Of a DNA stretch of 64,000 nt, positions 31,225 through 40,478 are shown one piece after another. The position numbers and the translations under genes were made by a program. Origin of the DNA: Noviherbaspirillum cavernae (GTDB lineage: Bacteria; Pseudomonadota; Gammaproteobacteria; Burkholderiales; Burkholderiaceae_D); the NCBI RefSeq assembly GCF_003590875.1, contig NZ_QYUN01000003.1:62001-126000 (forward strand). The letters run 5' to 3'. Below the pieces are notes generated by a model. The model was given only the letters and a program-made list of their open reading frames with translations, did no database searches and was not told the DNA's origin. How positions within the stretch are numbered: position 1 is the first letter of the stretch; each line of letters opens with the position of its first letter.

Positions 31225-33342
31225 TCAGATCACATCGTCCGCCAATGGCGGGTATTGCGGCGTTGCGCTGCTCCAGGTGATCGTCAGTCCGTCTTTCGAG
31301 AAGGTGTCGCCGATGAGGGTGAAGTCGGCGCCGTATTTCACCTGGACCGCCGTCAATGGAACCTCCACGATGCCGATGCCGGTTTCACGCTCGAATTCTT
31401 CCAGGCCTTGCAGCAAGCCGAAGTTCGTGCCGAACTTGTGCGAGTCGCTGCAACCCTTTTCCGTGAAGTCGGGTGCAAAACTGCCAAGTCCCAGGCCCAG
31501 GGCGCCCGTGCGTTTCGCGGTGTTCACCTTCAGGTAGGCGAAGATGACATGACCACCGGCATCCGGCAGGCCGGGATAGGTCATCGATCCGCTCCAGGTG
31601 ATCGTGCAGTCCGGCGGCTGCGGATACGATCCGCTCGCCGTCAGGGACAGCGCAGAATCGGCGGTGGCGATCGCATATCCCGTTACGTCCCTGGGTTTCT
31701 CGGCCGGCGTGTCCCGGATCTTGCCGATATCGGCGCGATGGACAATCTTGGCCATGCCTTGCGTTTTCAGTCCGGGCCGGTCGACATCCTCGAACAGGTA
31801 TTTCAGACTGGTCGTCCACTGCGACAGTTGGCGTATGTTGCTCTTGCGGTCGCCCACGCGCACGAACACCGGGCCGCAGGATCCGGCGCTGCCGGGACGT
31901 TCCAGCTTGCAGAAAATGCGATCGGGCTTCCAGCTGACGACAGCGGCCTCGACGCCGCCGATGACGACCTTGCCCTCGATGGAGCCGAAGTCGCCGATCA
32001 GCATGAGCTGGTCGGTCAGCTCGATCGGTTTCACCTCGCGGATGCCGGGTGCGAGGATGTGGCTCTTGTTTTCACTCGGGCGCGGCAGGGCGATCAGTTT
32101 TGCACCCTTGTGCGGATCGATGTCCAGTTTTTTCGCAGCCATGTCTTCCATCACCTTGTCCCACGCGAAAGCCCGCTGCTCCGGGCTCTCGGGCGAGTCT
32201 GCATTCGCGCCGATGAGACGGTCCACGAAGTAGCGCGGCGCGCGGTAGGCACCGACATTGGACACGGTCTTGGTCCAGCCCAGCACCACGCCGGCACCCT
32301 TGTCGTGGCAGGCATTGACGAAGGCGGCGGCGGAATACACCTGCGGATTGGCAACGTTGCAGGCGTTGATGAAGACGATGCTGTCGGCTGCGAACTGCCA
32401 GTACTTCTCGACGAACTTGTAGGTGATGCCGTAGCGGCACTCCATCACCGGAACTTCTTCATCGCCCTCCATGATGACGTCACCGGTCGATGTGGTGAAA
32501 TAGGTCAGGCGCAGGTTGTCGAGGTCGTCGCGGAAGTCGGGCATCTTTTCCAGCAGGTCGCTGACGGCGGTGGACGACCAGATGCAGTAGAGCGCCACGC
32601 CTGTCTTGTCCTTGCCGGTGTAGGTGGCTGCGCCGCCGTGCGTGTTGATGTAGAAGAAGCCGTCGCCGGTCACTGCGCGCAGCGTGGATATGCGGGCATC
32701 GCCCTCGACGCCGCCGCGAATCTTGTATCCGCGCAAGGCCATCCAGGCGCTTATGTCGTTCACTGTCGATTGTCCCGGAAAGTGCTGGCCGAAGGCGTGC
32801 ATCAGGCGCGCATTGACCGAGGCGGGCAGTTCCACCGGCGTCGCCGCGAGCGATGCGGCGCCTGCGGCATGCATCTCGCCCGCCATTTTCGGCATCGGCG
32901 CGCCGTCGGGATCGGGCGCGCGATTGTTCGCAATGATGTGAACCCGCCCGTCGGTGAAGATGCCCCACGCCGACAGTGTTTCCTCGTCCACGCCGGCTGC
33001 CGCGTATTCGGGGCGGCCTGCCATGAACGCGCTCACGGCATTGAGTCGATCGAGTTCGGTCATGCCGCCGGCAGACAGGCTCTGGTATCGCGCCTGAACG
33101 GCATCCAGTGCGGCGATGCGCGCGGCGGCATCGATGCTGCCGCCGGCGCTGCCGCCAGCACCGCCATCGGAACCGGGATTGCCGCTTCCGCCATCACCGC
33201 CGCTTTCGCCTCCGCCGCCACACGATGCGAGCGTCGGCAAGGCCGCCGCCATTGCGCCGGCCGACATCCATCCGAGGAAAGCGCGCCGCTCCAGTGGCGG
33301 ACGGTCCTTGCCTGTGCCTTGTTCTTGAGCTTCTTTTTTCAT
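31225..33342 (-). CDS. Tat-type lipoprotein with caspase-fold (clan CD-like) domain and IPT/TIG-like domain
   Basis: The ATG at 33342 gives 705 residues. The N-terminus carries a twin-arginine signal with lipobox (LERRAFLGW… LPTLASC, Cys41), then a low-complexity Gly/Ser linker (residues 42-70). The central domain has a His in FFYINTHGG (His235) and a Cys in IVFINACNVAN (Cys328), each after a hydrophobic strand, matching the HG and AC dyad of caspase, gingipain and CHAT proteases. The region around residues 470-530 (WKPDRIFCKLERPG, GPVFVRVGDRKSN) resembles an IPT/TIG immunoglobulin-like domain; the C-terminal 170 residues are beta-rich and unknown. A surface protease or a binding relative is inferred, not shown. 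Confidence 0.72.
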   Translation of the reverse strand: MKKEAQEQGTGKDRPPLERRAFLGWMSAGAMAAALPTLASCGGGGESGGDGGSGNPGSDGGAGGSAGGSIDAAARIAALDAVQARYQSLSAGGMTELDRLNAVSAFMAGRPEYAAAGVDEETLSAWGIFTDGRVHIIANNRAPDPDGAPMPKMAGEMHAAGAASLAATPVELPASVNARLMHAFGQHFPGQSTVNDISAWMALRGYKIRGGVEGDARISTLRAVTGDGFFYINTHGGAATYTGKDKTGVALYCIWSSTAVSDLLEKMPDFRDDLDNLRLTYFTTSTGDVIMEGDEEVPVMECRYGITYKFVEKYWQFAADSIVFINACNVANPQVYSAAAFVNACHDKGAGVVLGWTKTVSNVGAYRAPRYFVDRLIGANADSPESPEQRAFAWDKVMEDMAAKKLDIDPHKGAKLIALPRPSENKSHILAPGIREVKPIELTDQLMLIGDFGSIEGKVVIGGVEAAVVSWKPDRIFCKLERPGSAGSCGPVFVRVGDRKSNIRQLSQWTTSLKYLFEDVDRPGLKTQGMAKIVHRADIGKIRDTPAEKPRDVTGYAIATADSALSLTASGSYPQPPDCTITWSGSMTYPGLPDAGGHVIFAYLKVNTAKRTGALGLGLGSFAPDFTEKGCSDSHKFGTNFGLLQGLEEFERETGIGIVEVPLTAVQVKYGADFTLIGDTFSKDGLTITWSSATPQYPPLADDVI

Positions 33343-33605
33343 CAACGTCGATCTATAAAAAAATGGAGAGCGTCCTGCGGCGATTACCGGGCTGCAAAGA
33401 CGTGCGATCAGACTCGTCGCGGCTGGCTTGCATGGATGGAAATGAGCGCCTTGACGGCCTCGGATGCTTGCCCGATGCGGGTTTGTCGTGCGGACGGAGC
33501 ATAGTGCCGCGGCACTTACAAATGGATTACAGATGAGGGAATGGCTGCCGCTTGCGGCGCATGCGCGCAGGGGGGCGAAGTGGCGAGGCGGCGGATTGCC
33601 GGGAC
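33343..33605. other. Intergenic region between lipoprotein and STAND regulator genes
   Basis: These 263 bases hold no gene or clear terminator. They are the upstream region of the caspase-like lipoprotein gene; the STAND regulator gene upstream ends at 33606 in the same direction. Confidence 0.4.
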
Positions 33606-36600
33606 TTATTTCAGGTCGAGCACGGCGGCCAGGTGTTCCGTTTCGGCGGAGGGTTTGCGTCCGAGGACGATGGACAGCGTGTCGCGGCAGCGGCGATAGG
33701 TGCTGAAGGCGGCGGCAGGATCGTTCTGCGCGTGGGCGCAGCGCATCAGGCCGCGATAGACCGTTTCGGCCAGCGGTTCGGCTTCCTGCGCGCGCAGGTA
33801 GAGGCGATGCGCAAGCGCCCATTCGCGCGCCTGTTCCAGCCGCTGTCCGAGCTGTTCCACCGCCGCCAGGAAACGGCCGCGCAGGCGCTCACGCGCAGGC
33901 AAAAGCCAGCTGTCTTCCTCGCCGTCGCAGAACGGACCGCGGTACAGGTTCAGCAGCATGGAGGCCAGGCGGTTGACAACATGGCCGCTCGTGCCGTCGT
34001 CCAGACGACCGCACTGCTCGCATATCTCGATCAGCGCGGCGACGTCGGACCATACGCGGGTCTCGGCCAGCATGATTTTTCCTGCGGCGACCACGACTGC
34101 CTCGTCGTTGTCGAGCAGCTTGCGCAGGCGGTGCACGTTGATGTTGAGCGCGGCCTTGGGATCGCTGGCATCGGGCCAGAGCCGAACTGCCAGCGATTGC
34201 TGCAATTGGCCGGCATCGCCGGAGGCCAGCAATGCCTTCAGCAGCATCAAGGGGCGCTGCTGCGCCTTGCCGCTCGCCGCGACGCCGCCGCCCGCGAGAG
34301 ACAGTTCGAACTTGCCCAGGCAGCGCACGACCACCGGCCATGGCCAGTCCGGCGTGACGCGGTCGGGCGCGGCCAGTTTTTGCCGCGCGATGAGGCCACG
34401 CACGTAATCGACCTCGATCCCTTCGCGCAAGGCCAGTGCAAACAGGCTGCGCGCCAGATGCGGATAGGAGGCAAAGGTGACCGACAGCGTGGCGTCGGGA
34501 CGGCGCAGCTCGGCAAACAGTTGCCTGAGGATTTCAGCCGCCTGTGCTTCGTCATTGCGGAACAGGGAGGCGCAGGCTCGGACGAACAGCTGCGCATTGC
34601 GCGCATAGTCCTTGTTGTAGCCATGCATGTCCGCGACCGCTTCGGCACATTGCTGTTCCGCCGCCGCATAGTCGCCGGCCTGTACGTGGCAGCAGGCGAG
34701 CGAGACGTGCAGCTGGCAGCGCGTCGTCGGACTGACGGCGGCATCCGTCGCGAGGTCGAGCGCGGTTTGCGCCAGGGGCAGCGCCGCCCGTATGTCGCCG
34801 CACTGGGCGAGATAGCAGGCCTCGATCGAGCGCAGATACACAAGGTCGAGCTTGCGCGCCGACGGCAGCGAGCGGCGGAGGTCGCCCAGCAGTGCGGCGG
34901 TCGCGGCGAGATCGCCCGCGCCCAGCAGGCCGATCGCTGCTCTGAGGTTGAAATGGATCAGCAGATGGTCGAGGCCGAATTCGGTCGCGAGCCTTCGGGC
35001 ATTGGCGACCATGGTTTCGGCGGCCGGGTAATTGCTGTCGAGCTGGTGCCGGAAGGACGCGGAGCGATACCACCAGATCCGGTGGAAGGGGCCGATGGCC
35101 GGGTCGTCGGCGTGCCGGTCGAGCGAGGCGGTCAGTTCCCGCGCGGCGACGATATCGGTCGTGCTGAAATAATCCAGCAGGAAGGTGCCGGCGGCGAGTT
35201 GCTCGGTGCGGTCGTCGACCAGCGATATCGCCTTCAAGGCGCGCTCGGCGCTTCGTGCCAGCGCGGGCGAGTCGGGCGCGGTAAAGAACAAGGCCAGGGT
35301 GAGACGCGAATGGATTCTGAGGTCCGTCAGCGGGTCCAGTGTGGCGGGATCGAGCTGTGCCAAGCCATCGAGCATCACTTCGGCCCACTCCCGGAGCGCG
35401 CTGAAGCCCGCCCATTCGTAGGTGTAACTGTCGATGATCGCGGCGACGGTCAGGAGGCGTGCGCGTACGTCGCCGCCGGCGTGGAATGCCTGTTCAGCCT
35501 GCACCAGAAATTGCCGTCCCAATGCAGGATCGACGTGATTCAGCGAAGCGCCCTGCCAGTGCCGGAGCCAGGGTTCGGCCTCGACCATGGCCGGCGGCAG
35601 CCAGTGCAGCCATTCGCGCCATGTCTGGCCGCGCCCCGTGGTCAGCATGTCGCTTGCACGGTGCAGCAGCAGGCGCGCGAGCTGTGGCCAGGCACGGGCC
35701 TCGTGATAGAGGCGGGCGGCCTCGTCGGTGCGGCCTTGCGTGTCCGCGATCGTGGCGGCGCGTTCCAGCAATGCGGCGCGTTCGTCGGCGTCAAGCCGCT
35801 GCCGGGCCTCGTACTGCAGGAATTCGCGGAACAGCGCGTGGAAATGATAGGTGTACGGCGCCGGACCGCGGCGATCGACGAACAGGCGATGCTGGAACAG
35901 CTGGCTCAATATGCCGGAAGCCGCCGAATCGCCGGTCAGCAATTGCGCATCGCTGGGAGAAATGCCCGGCAGGCTGGACAGCAGCAGCAGCGAGTGCTGC
36001 CATGCGCTCGGCATGCGTTCCAGAATCTCGCCGGCAAAATAGCGGAACACGGCCTCGCGTCCTTCGAGCAGCGGCACATCGGTCTGTCCCAGATGCTCGG
36101 CCAGATGCTCGCGCAGCATGACGATGCCGGCGGCCCAGCCATCGATCTTGTCGAGCCAGACCTGGCGGTGAGGGCAGTCGATGTCATCGAGTTGCATCAG
36201 CGCGCGCGCTTCATCCGCATTCAGGCGCAGCTCGTTCCAGTCGAGCGTGACCAGCAGCCCGTGCACCTCGAGTCGTGCCAGACGCGCGGGCGGCGCATCC
36301 CGGCTCAGGGCCAGCACCGTGACTCCGTAGGGGATTTCGCTGAACGCGATTTCCATCAATTCGCCCGAATTGCTCCAGTCGAATTCCTGGATGTTGTCGA
36401 AGACGACGACCGCGCCTCGCGGCAGGCGTGCATAGAAGTCGCGGAAGAACAGACGCGCGATGCGCACCACGTTGCCCTCCAGTTCGGGCGCCAGCCAGGG
36501 CAGGGCAGGGCCGGCACCGCGCACCGCCTCGCTCAGGAAAAAGAAGAAGCTGGCGGGATCGGCATCACCCTGATCGATCTGGCACCACACGGAAGGCACT

Positions 36601-36785
36601 TGTGCGGCGGCCAGATAGCTGGCGGCGAGCGTGGTCTTGCCGGCACCCGGCGGCGCGGCGAGCCAGATCACCGCATGCGTCTTGCACAAGGCGTCCAGAC
36701 GCGCAAACAGACGCGTGCGCGGCACCGCTTCATGCACGCGCGGCGGCGAGAGTTTGGCGTAGGTGGGCGAGCGGTCGGGCAGCAT
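33606..36785 (-). CDS. Large STAND-type ATPase regulator with C-terminal BTAD domain
   Basis: The protein has 1059 residues. Residues 40-55 contain the P-loop (LAAPPGAGKTTLAAS), VVVFDNIQEF is Walker B, and the following segment to about 330 is a MalT/STAND NTPase with a winged helix. Residues 330-780 are TPR-like helical repeats. The C-terminal 260 residues begin LGKFELSLAGGGVAASGKAQ, with a winged-helix DNA-binding unit (LWPDASDPKAALNINVHRLR), and end in a bacterial transcriptional activation (BTAD) domain. It is probably a signal-gated transcription activator. It precedes the caspase-like lipoprotein in the same direction and may control it. Confidence 0.83.
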   Translation of the reverse strand: MLPDRSPTYAKLSPPRVHEAVPRTRLFARLDALCKTHAVIWLAAPPGAGKTTLAASYLAAAQVPSVWCQIDQGDADPASFFFFLSEAVRGAGPALPWLAPELEGNVVRIARLFFRDFYARLPRGAVVVFDNIQEFDWSNSGELMEIAFSEIPYGVTVLALSRDAPPARLARLEVHGLLVTLDWNELRLNADEARALMQLDDIDCPHRQVWLDKIDGWAAGIVMLREHLAEHLGQTDVPLLEGREAVFRYFAGEILERMPSAWQHSLLLLSSLPGISPSDAQLLTGDSAASGILSQLFQHRLFVDRRGPAPYTYHFHALFREFLQYEARQRLDADERAALLERAATIADTQGRTDEAARLYHEARAWPQLARLLLHRASDMLTTGRGQTWREWLHWLPPAMVEAEPWLRHWQGASLNHVDPALGRQFLVQAEQAFHAGGDVRARLLTVAAIIDSYTYEWAGFSALREWAEVMLDGLAQLDPATLDPLTDLRIHSRLTLALFFTAPDSPALARSAERALKAISLVDDRTEQLAAGTFLLDYFSTTDIVAARELTASLDRHADDPAIGPFHRIWWYRSASFRHQLDSNYPAAETMVANARRLATEFGLDHLLIHFNLRAAIGLLGAGDLAATAALLGDLRRSLPSARKLDLVYLRSIEACYLAQCGDIRAALPLAQTALDLATDAAVSPTTRCQLHVSLACCHVQAGDYAAAEQQCAEAVADMHGYNKDYARNAQLFVRACASLFRNDEAQAAEILRQLFAELRRPDATLSVTFASYPHLARSLFALALREGIEVDYVRGLIARQKLAAPDRVTPDWPWPVVVRCLGKFELSLAGGGVAASGKAQQRPLMLLKALLASGDAGQLQQSLAVRLWPDASDPKAALNINVHRLRKLLDNDEAVVVAAGKIMLAETRVWSDVAALIEICEQCGRLDDGTSGHVVNRLASMLLNLYRGPFCDGEEDSWLLPARERLRGRFLAAVEQLGQRLEQAREWALAHRLYLRAQEAEPLAETVYRGLMRCAHAQNDPAAAFSTYRRCRDTLSIVLGRKPSAETEHLAAVLDLK

Positions 36786-37094
36786 GGATTCTCGGTGCGG
36801 ATTCTTTTACGGGGGGCGCCTGGCGCGGTATCCGGTGCGGCATCCATTCTCAAGCTGCCGAATTTCAGCCGGATATCGTCAATGGTCTTGTTGTGTTGTC
36901 CATTCGTGACATTGACCCGGGGACACGGCCTGCGCGGCATGATGTCCATGGCGAAATATTATATCTGTACATCATCTGTAATCCCGCCCGCCATAGGCTT
37001 CGTTCCCGGAATGCATTTCATCAGTTGATCAAATCAGCCCGCGCGCATGAAGGGAAGCAGGTCGCGCCGGTTCGTCTGTCGAGAGTTCTTTCAC
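36786..37094. other. Upstream region of the STAND regulator
   Basis: The 309 bases contain no gene. An AT-rich block (AAATATTATATCTGTACATC at 36955-36974) stands out from the GC-rich surroundings and is a plausible promoter position, but no -35/-10 pair is assigned with confidence. Confidence 0.35.
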
Positions 37095-37280
37095 ATGAAG
37101 AAGAAAAAGCAGGATCCATGGAAGGTCGTGATCCCGACCGAGACCGGATTGCGCGGGCTGAAGCGCCGCATTTTCCGCAACGCCTGCCACGAGAAGGGCG
37201 CGGGTCTGGTGCCGGGCTGGACCAGGTCCGTGTCCCATGTCGGCGCCTGCCGCGCGCGCGTGCGACACGCCGCAGTCCTC
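37095..37280 (+). pseudogene. Remnant of a second caspase-like lipoprotein gene
   Basis: The frame beginning at 37095 reads RNACHEKGAGLVPGWTRSVS (37176-37235), then HVGACRARVRH. The intact gene at 31225-33342 encodes VNACHDKGAGVVLGWTKTVS, then NVGAYRAPRY just after its catalytic Cys, and the DNA is also closely similar (for example GGGCTGGACCA and TGTCGGYGCCT). Only about 35 residues are recognisable. The frame runs on without a stop into the secreted protein at 37281, so a fused product is possible. Confidence 0.65.
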
Positions 37281-38279
37281 ATGCGAAGCACCCTGCTGTT
37301 GCCGCTGTGCGCGCTCGCCGCTTGGGCATGCGCCGCCGACCAGGTGCCTGTCGTGCCTGCCGGCGCGGATAAGCGCTTCGAACTGGCGCTTGACCCCAGG
37401 ACGAAGATACAAAATCTCAAACCGGTGCAAGTCGCGCAATTTCGCCAGCGCGTCGATGGCCTCGTCAGTTACCTGCGCACGCTCGGTGCAGTGACCGAGC
37501 CGCCGCCGCCCTTGTGCATGCGGCTGAGTTCGTGGATCGAGATGGGGCTGGGCCGCAATGGCATGGCGCAAGCGGTGCTCGATACGCATCTGCCGATCGG
37601 TTTCACCAACGGCAAATGCCATCGCATGACCGGCACCGGCGTCGGCTATGCGATCAACCATGACAGCGTCCTGTTCCTGAACGATTTTGCACACGCGAAT
37701 TCGAGCGATGACGAGCACCGCTATTACGTCCTGCCGATCGAATCGCAGCAGGGCCGCATCACGCGCTTCAACGACCGCAGCATCATCCTCACACGCGGAG
37801 AAATCCTGCCGTGGCGGCAGGTGCCGCGCCAGCGTTATCTTCAGCAAGTCGTGCCGCGTATGGAAGCGGAGATGGCGAAGCTGGAGCAGGTCGATGAAGC
37901 CTTGCGTGAGCTGGCCATCAGGCAGGGGCGCAAGCTGCATGCGCCGTCCGCCGCCGAGCTGCGCTCCAGGCAGCAGCGGCGCGACCTGCTCGCTCGCATG
38001 AAACGCGAACTCGCCAGCGGCGAGGCGGCGCGCAGCATGGCGCCGGTATGCATCGACTTGACGGGGCAGTTGGCCGAAGGCGGCTGCAAGGCGGACCGGA
38101 TGCTGGTCGAACCCAATCCCGATTACTGGAAAGGCCTGGCACCCGACCGCATCGCGCTGATCGTGATCAGCACCATCAAGCGCCAGGTCATGCAGGAATC
38201 GAACGAGAAATATGCCGCGCGCATGCGCATCTACAACAGCCTGGATCTTGAGCGCATCGTCACGATGCTCGACAACTGA
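37281..38279 (+). CDS. Secreted hypothetical protein
   Basis: From this ATG the product has 332 residues with a signal peptide (MRSTLLLPLCALAAWACA|AD). The mature protein has FELALDPRTKIQNLKPVQVA, GFTNGKCHRMTGTGVGYAIN, a helical region with many Arg/Glu (about 170-260) and two cysteines near PVCIDLTGQLAEGGCKADRM. No family was recognised. The frame is open further upstream through the caspase-like remnant to 37047; a start at 37095 would place foreign sequence in front of the signal peptide, so 37281 is preferred, although no strong ribosome site is visible. Confidence 0.6.
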   Translation: MRSTLLLPLCALAAWACAADQVPVVPAGADKRFELALDPRTKIQNLKPVQVAQFRQRVDGLVSYLRTLGAVTEPPPPLCMRLSSWIEMGLGRNGMAQAVLDTHLPIGFTNGKCHRMTGTGVGYAINHDSVLFLNDFAHANSSDDEHRYYVLPIESQQGRITRFNDRSIILTRGEILPWRQVPRQRYLQQVVPRMEAEMAKLEQVDEALRELAIRQGRKLHAPSAAELRSRQQRRDLLARMKRELASGEAARSMAPVCIDLTGQLAEGGCKADRMLVEPNPDYWKGLAPDRIALIVISTIKRQVMQESNEKYAARMRIYNSLDLERIVTMLDN

Positions 38280-38497
38280 TGATCAGAATTCGTTTGATGA
38301 ATCCCGGTGCCGTCCCGGCGAAGAAGGAAGTCCTGCGTCGTTTCCCGTACCGACATGGCACCGGATTTCCCCTGGCAGGGCGCGTTGCTGCCAGCAAGCG
38401 GCAACGTTTCCGCAGGCGGGCGGCGTACCGTCTGGATTTCGTGCTGGCTGTTCGCGGGACCGATGCAAAAAGCGCATGGCTTCGCGCATAACTTCGC

Positions 38498-39115
38498 TTA
38501 ACCGTAAGGCTTGGAGTTGCTGTCCACCATCACTTCCGCCGTGCTGAGATAGCCTTCGACCGGATCGACGTCTTGTTTGCGCTCCACGCGATCCGGCGAC
38601 TTGAGCAGATTCGGCGCGATCTGTTCGAGCAGATCGGCGGGGATGGATTCTGCGCCTGCTTCGACGATTCGCAGTTGCTCTTGCGGCAGATCAGCCTTGC
38701 CGTCCCGCATTTCCTGCGCCAGTGGCGTGAAGTGCGTCCGCGCAACATCCATCAGCGCCGCCCGCATGCGCGCCGACGACGCATTCCACTGCGCTTCTTC
38801 GGCCATGCCCGCGTGGTCAATGACAGGCAGTTCGGTATCGCCGGAGCCGGCCTTGACCAGTTTGAAGGGATCGAATCCGGCTTCCAGCGAATACGTGAGA
38901 AAGCGTTCGTGAAACTCGGTGTGCTGCGTGCCGTCGAGCGCGAGCGCGTGAAAGGAGGGGCCCGCGCCTTCGTTGTAGGCGTGCGCGCCTTCCTGCGCCA
39001 ATGCTTGCAGATCGGCCCAATCGAAGCTCGCAGGATTGTTTTGCCAGCGTTCTTGCAAATCCGCAAATCTGCCGATCAGCCGGTTGATCGTATTGGGGTC
39101 GTGCCGCTTGTTCAT
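38498..39115 (-). CDS. Hypothetical protein, mainly helical
   Basis: This 205-residue soluble protein was not recognised. It begins MNKRHDPNTINRLIGRFADL, is rich in Ala, Glu and Asp, has no signal peptide or cysteines, and ends with the polar segment STAEVMVDSNSKPYG. It lies 70 bases downstream of the sigma-factor gene on the same strand and could be the last gene of that operon. Confidence 0.6.
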   Translation of the reverse strand: MNKRHDPNTINRLIGRFADLQERWQNNPASFDWADLQALAQEGAHAYNEGAGPSFHALALDGTQHTEFHERFLTYSLEAGFDPFKLVKAGSGDTELPVIDHAGMAEEAQWNASSARMRAALMDVARTHFTPLAQEMRDGKADLPQEQLRIVEAGAESIPADLLEQIAPNLLKSPDRVERKQDVDPVEGYLSTAEVMVDSNSKPYG

Positions 39116-39185
39116 CGTGGCTTCTCCAAATCAGATTGGGCGCGCGATCTGCAAAAACGTTCAACCGCAATGCACGGGATTTTCC

Positions 39186-40478
39186 TTACGGCAGCGATTT
39201 CGCATCCATTGCACATGCATGCGCGCGTGTCAGCAGCAAGTGCTGTTCGCGCACGTTGTGCGTCAGCGTGGCGGCACGTTCGAATTCGGTTCGTGCCTCG
39301 TCGTGGCGGCCGAGCTTGCACAGCAGGTCGCCGCGTACGCTCGGCAACAGGTGATAGGCCTTGAGCTGCGGCTCCGCCGTCAGTGCATCCACCAGTTCCA
39401 GTCCCGCCGCCAGTCCATAGGCCATCGCGATCGCGACCGCGCGATTGAGCGCGACGACGGGCGAGGGCGCCAGCTGTCCGAGCGCGTCGTACAGCGCCGC
39501 GATGCGACCCCAGTCCGTTTCCTGCGCAGTGCGCGCGCGGGCATGGCATGCGGCAATCGCAGCCTGCAATGCATACGGTCCGAGCGCACCGCCATGCTGC
39601 GCAGCGCGTTCGAGTGCGGCCAGTCCGCGGCGGATCAGCAACTGGTCCCAGCGTGACCGGTTCTGTTCCAGCAGCAGGACCGGCTCGCCGCCGGGGCCGA
39701 TGCGCGCAGCCGCCCGCGATGCCTGGATTTCCATCAGCGCGACCAGTCCGTGCACTTCCGGTTCGTCCGGTACCAGCTCGGCCACGATGCGACCCAGGCG
39801 CAAGGCTTCCTCGCACAGCGCCGGACGCATCCAGTCGCCGCCGCTGGTGGCGGCATAGCCTTCGTTGAAAATGAGATAGAGCACGTCGAGCACCGACGAC
39901 AGCCGCGTCGCAAGCGCATCCTTGCGCGGCACTTCGAACGGCACGCGGGCCTCGGACAGCGTGCGCTTGGCGCGCACGATGCGCTGCGCGATGGTCGCTT
40001 CCGGCACGAGGAAGGCGCGCGCGATTTCCCCGGTGGTCAGGCCGCCCAGCAGGCGCAGCGTGAGCGCCACGCGCGCGTCGGCAGACAGCACCGGATGGCA
40101 TGCGGTGAAGACGAGGCGCAGCAGATCGTCGCCGATATCGTCGTCGAGCGCGGCATCGATTGCATTGACGGCGTGTTCCTGCCGCAGCGCCTCCTCGATT
40201 TCAAGTTCGTGGCCGAACTCTTCATGCTTTGCCTGGTGCAGCTTGCGTTGCCGCAGATGATCCAGCGCGCGGTTCTTCGCGGCGGTCATGAGCCAGGCGG
40301 CCGGCTTGTCCGGCACGCCTTTTTCGGGCCACTGCTCCAGCGCAGTGACGAGCGCATCCTGCGCAAGCTCTTCGGCCAGGCCGACGTCGCGCACCATGCG
40401 CGCAACTCGGGCGATGATGGCGGCGGATTCGATCCGCCACACCGCGTCGATCGCCCGATGTGTACCGGAGTCGGTCAC
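39186..40478 (-). CDS. ECF RNA polymerase sigma factor, ECF42 type (DUF6596 extension)
   Basis: The 430-residue protein has sigma region 2 at about 20-85 (VGLAEELAQDALVTALEQWP, KNRALDHLRQRKLH) and region 4 at about 120-170 (GLTTGEIARAFLVPEATIAQ). A long C-terminal TPR-like extension (RGLAALERAAQHGGALGPYA, VVALNRAVAIAMAYG, GRHDEARTEFERAATL) identifies the ECF42 group, normally encoded with a YCII/DGPF protein instead of an anti-sigma factor. Here the start overlaps the stop of a YCII gene (TGA within the ATG context at 40475-40478), and a second YCII gene is upstream. Confidence 0.88.
   Translation of the reverse strand: MTDSGTHRAIDAVWRIESAAIIARVARMVRDVGLAEELAQDALVTALEQWPEKGVPDKPAAWLMTAAKNRALDHLRQRKLHQAKHEEFGHELEIEEALRQEHAVNAIDAALDDDIGDDLLRLVFTACHPVLSADARVALTLRLLGGLTTGEIARAFLVPEATIAQRIVRAKRTLSEARVPFEVPRKDALATRLSSVLDVLYLIFNEGYAATSGGDWMRPALCEEALRLGRIVAELVPDEPEVHGLVALMEIQASRAAARIGPGGEPVLLLEQNRSRWDQLLIRRGLAALERAAQHGGALGPYALQAAIAACHARARTAQETDWGRIAALYDALGQLAPSPVVALNRAVAIAMAYGLAAGLELVDALTAEPQLKAYHLLPSVRGDLLCKLGRHDEARTEFERAATLTHNVREQHLLLTRAHACAMDAKSLP

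Noticed and set aside
31210..33504. A 764-codon plus-strand open frame
   Set aside because: It is antisense to the caspase-like lipoprotein gene, with composition typical of a GC-rich shadow.
31225..36785. A defence (anti-phage) system made of STAND and caspase-like proteins
   Set aside because: The caspase-like protein carries an export lipoprotein signal and the STAND protein ends in a DNA-binding/BTAD module, so a cytosolic abortive-infection pair is not supported.
33552..37028. A 1158-codon plus-strand open frame
   Set aside because: It is the antisense shadow of the STAND-BTAD gene. The minus-strand frame has a P-loop, TPR-like repeats and a BTAD domain, while the plus-strand translation is Arg/Gln-rich with no motif.
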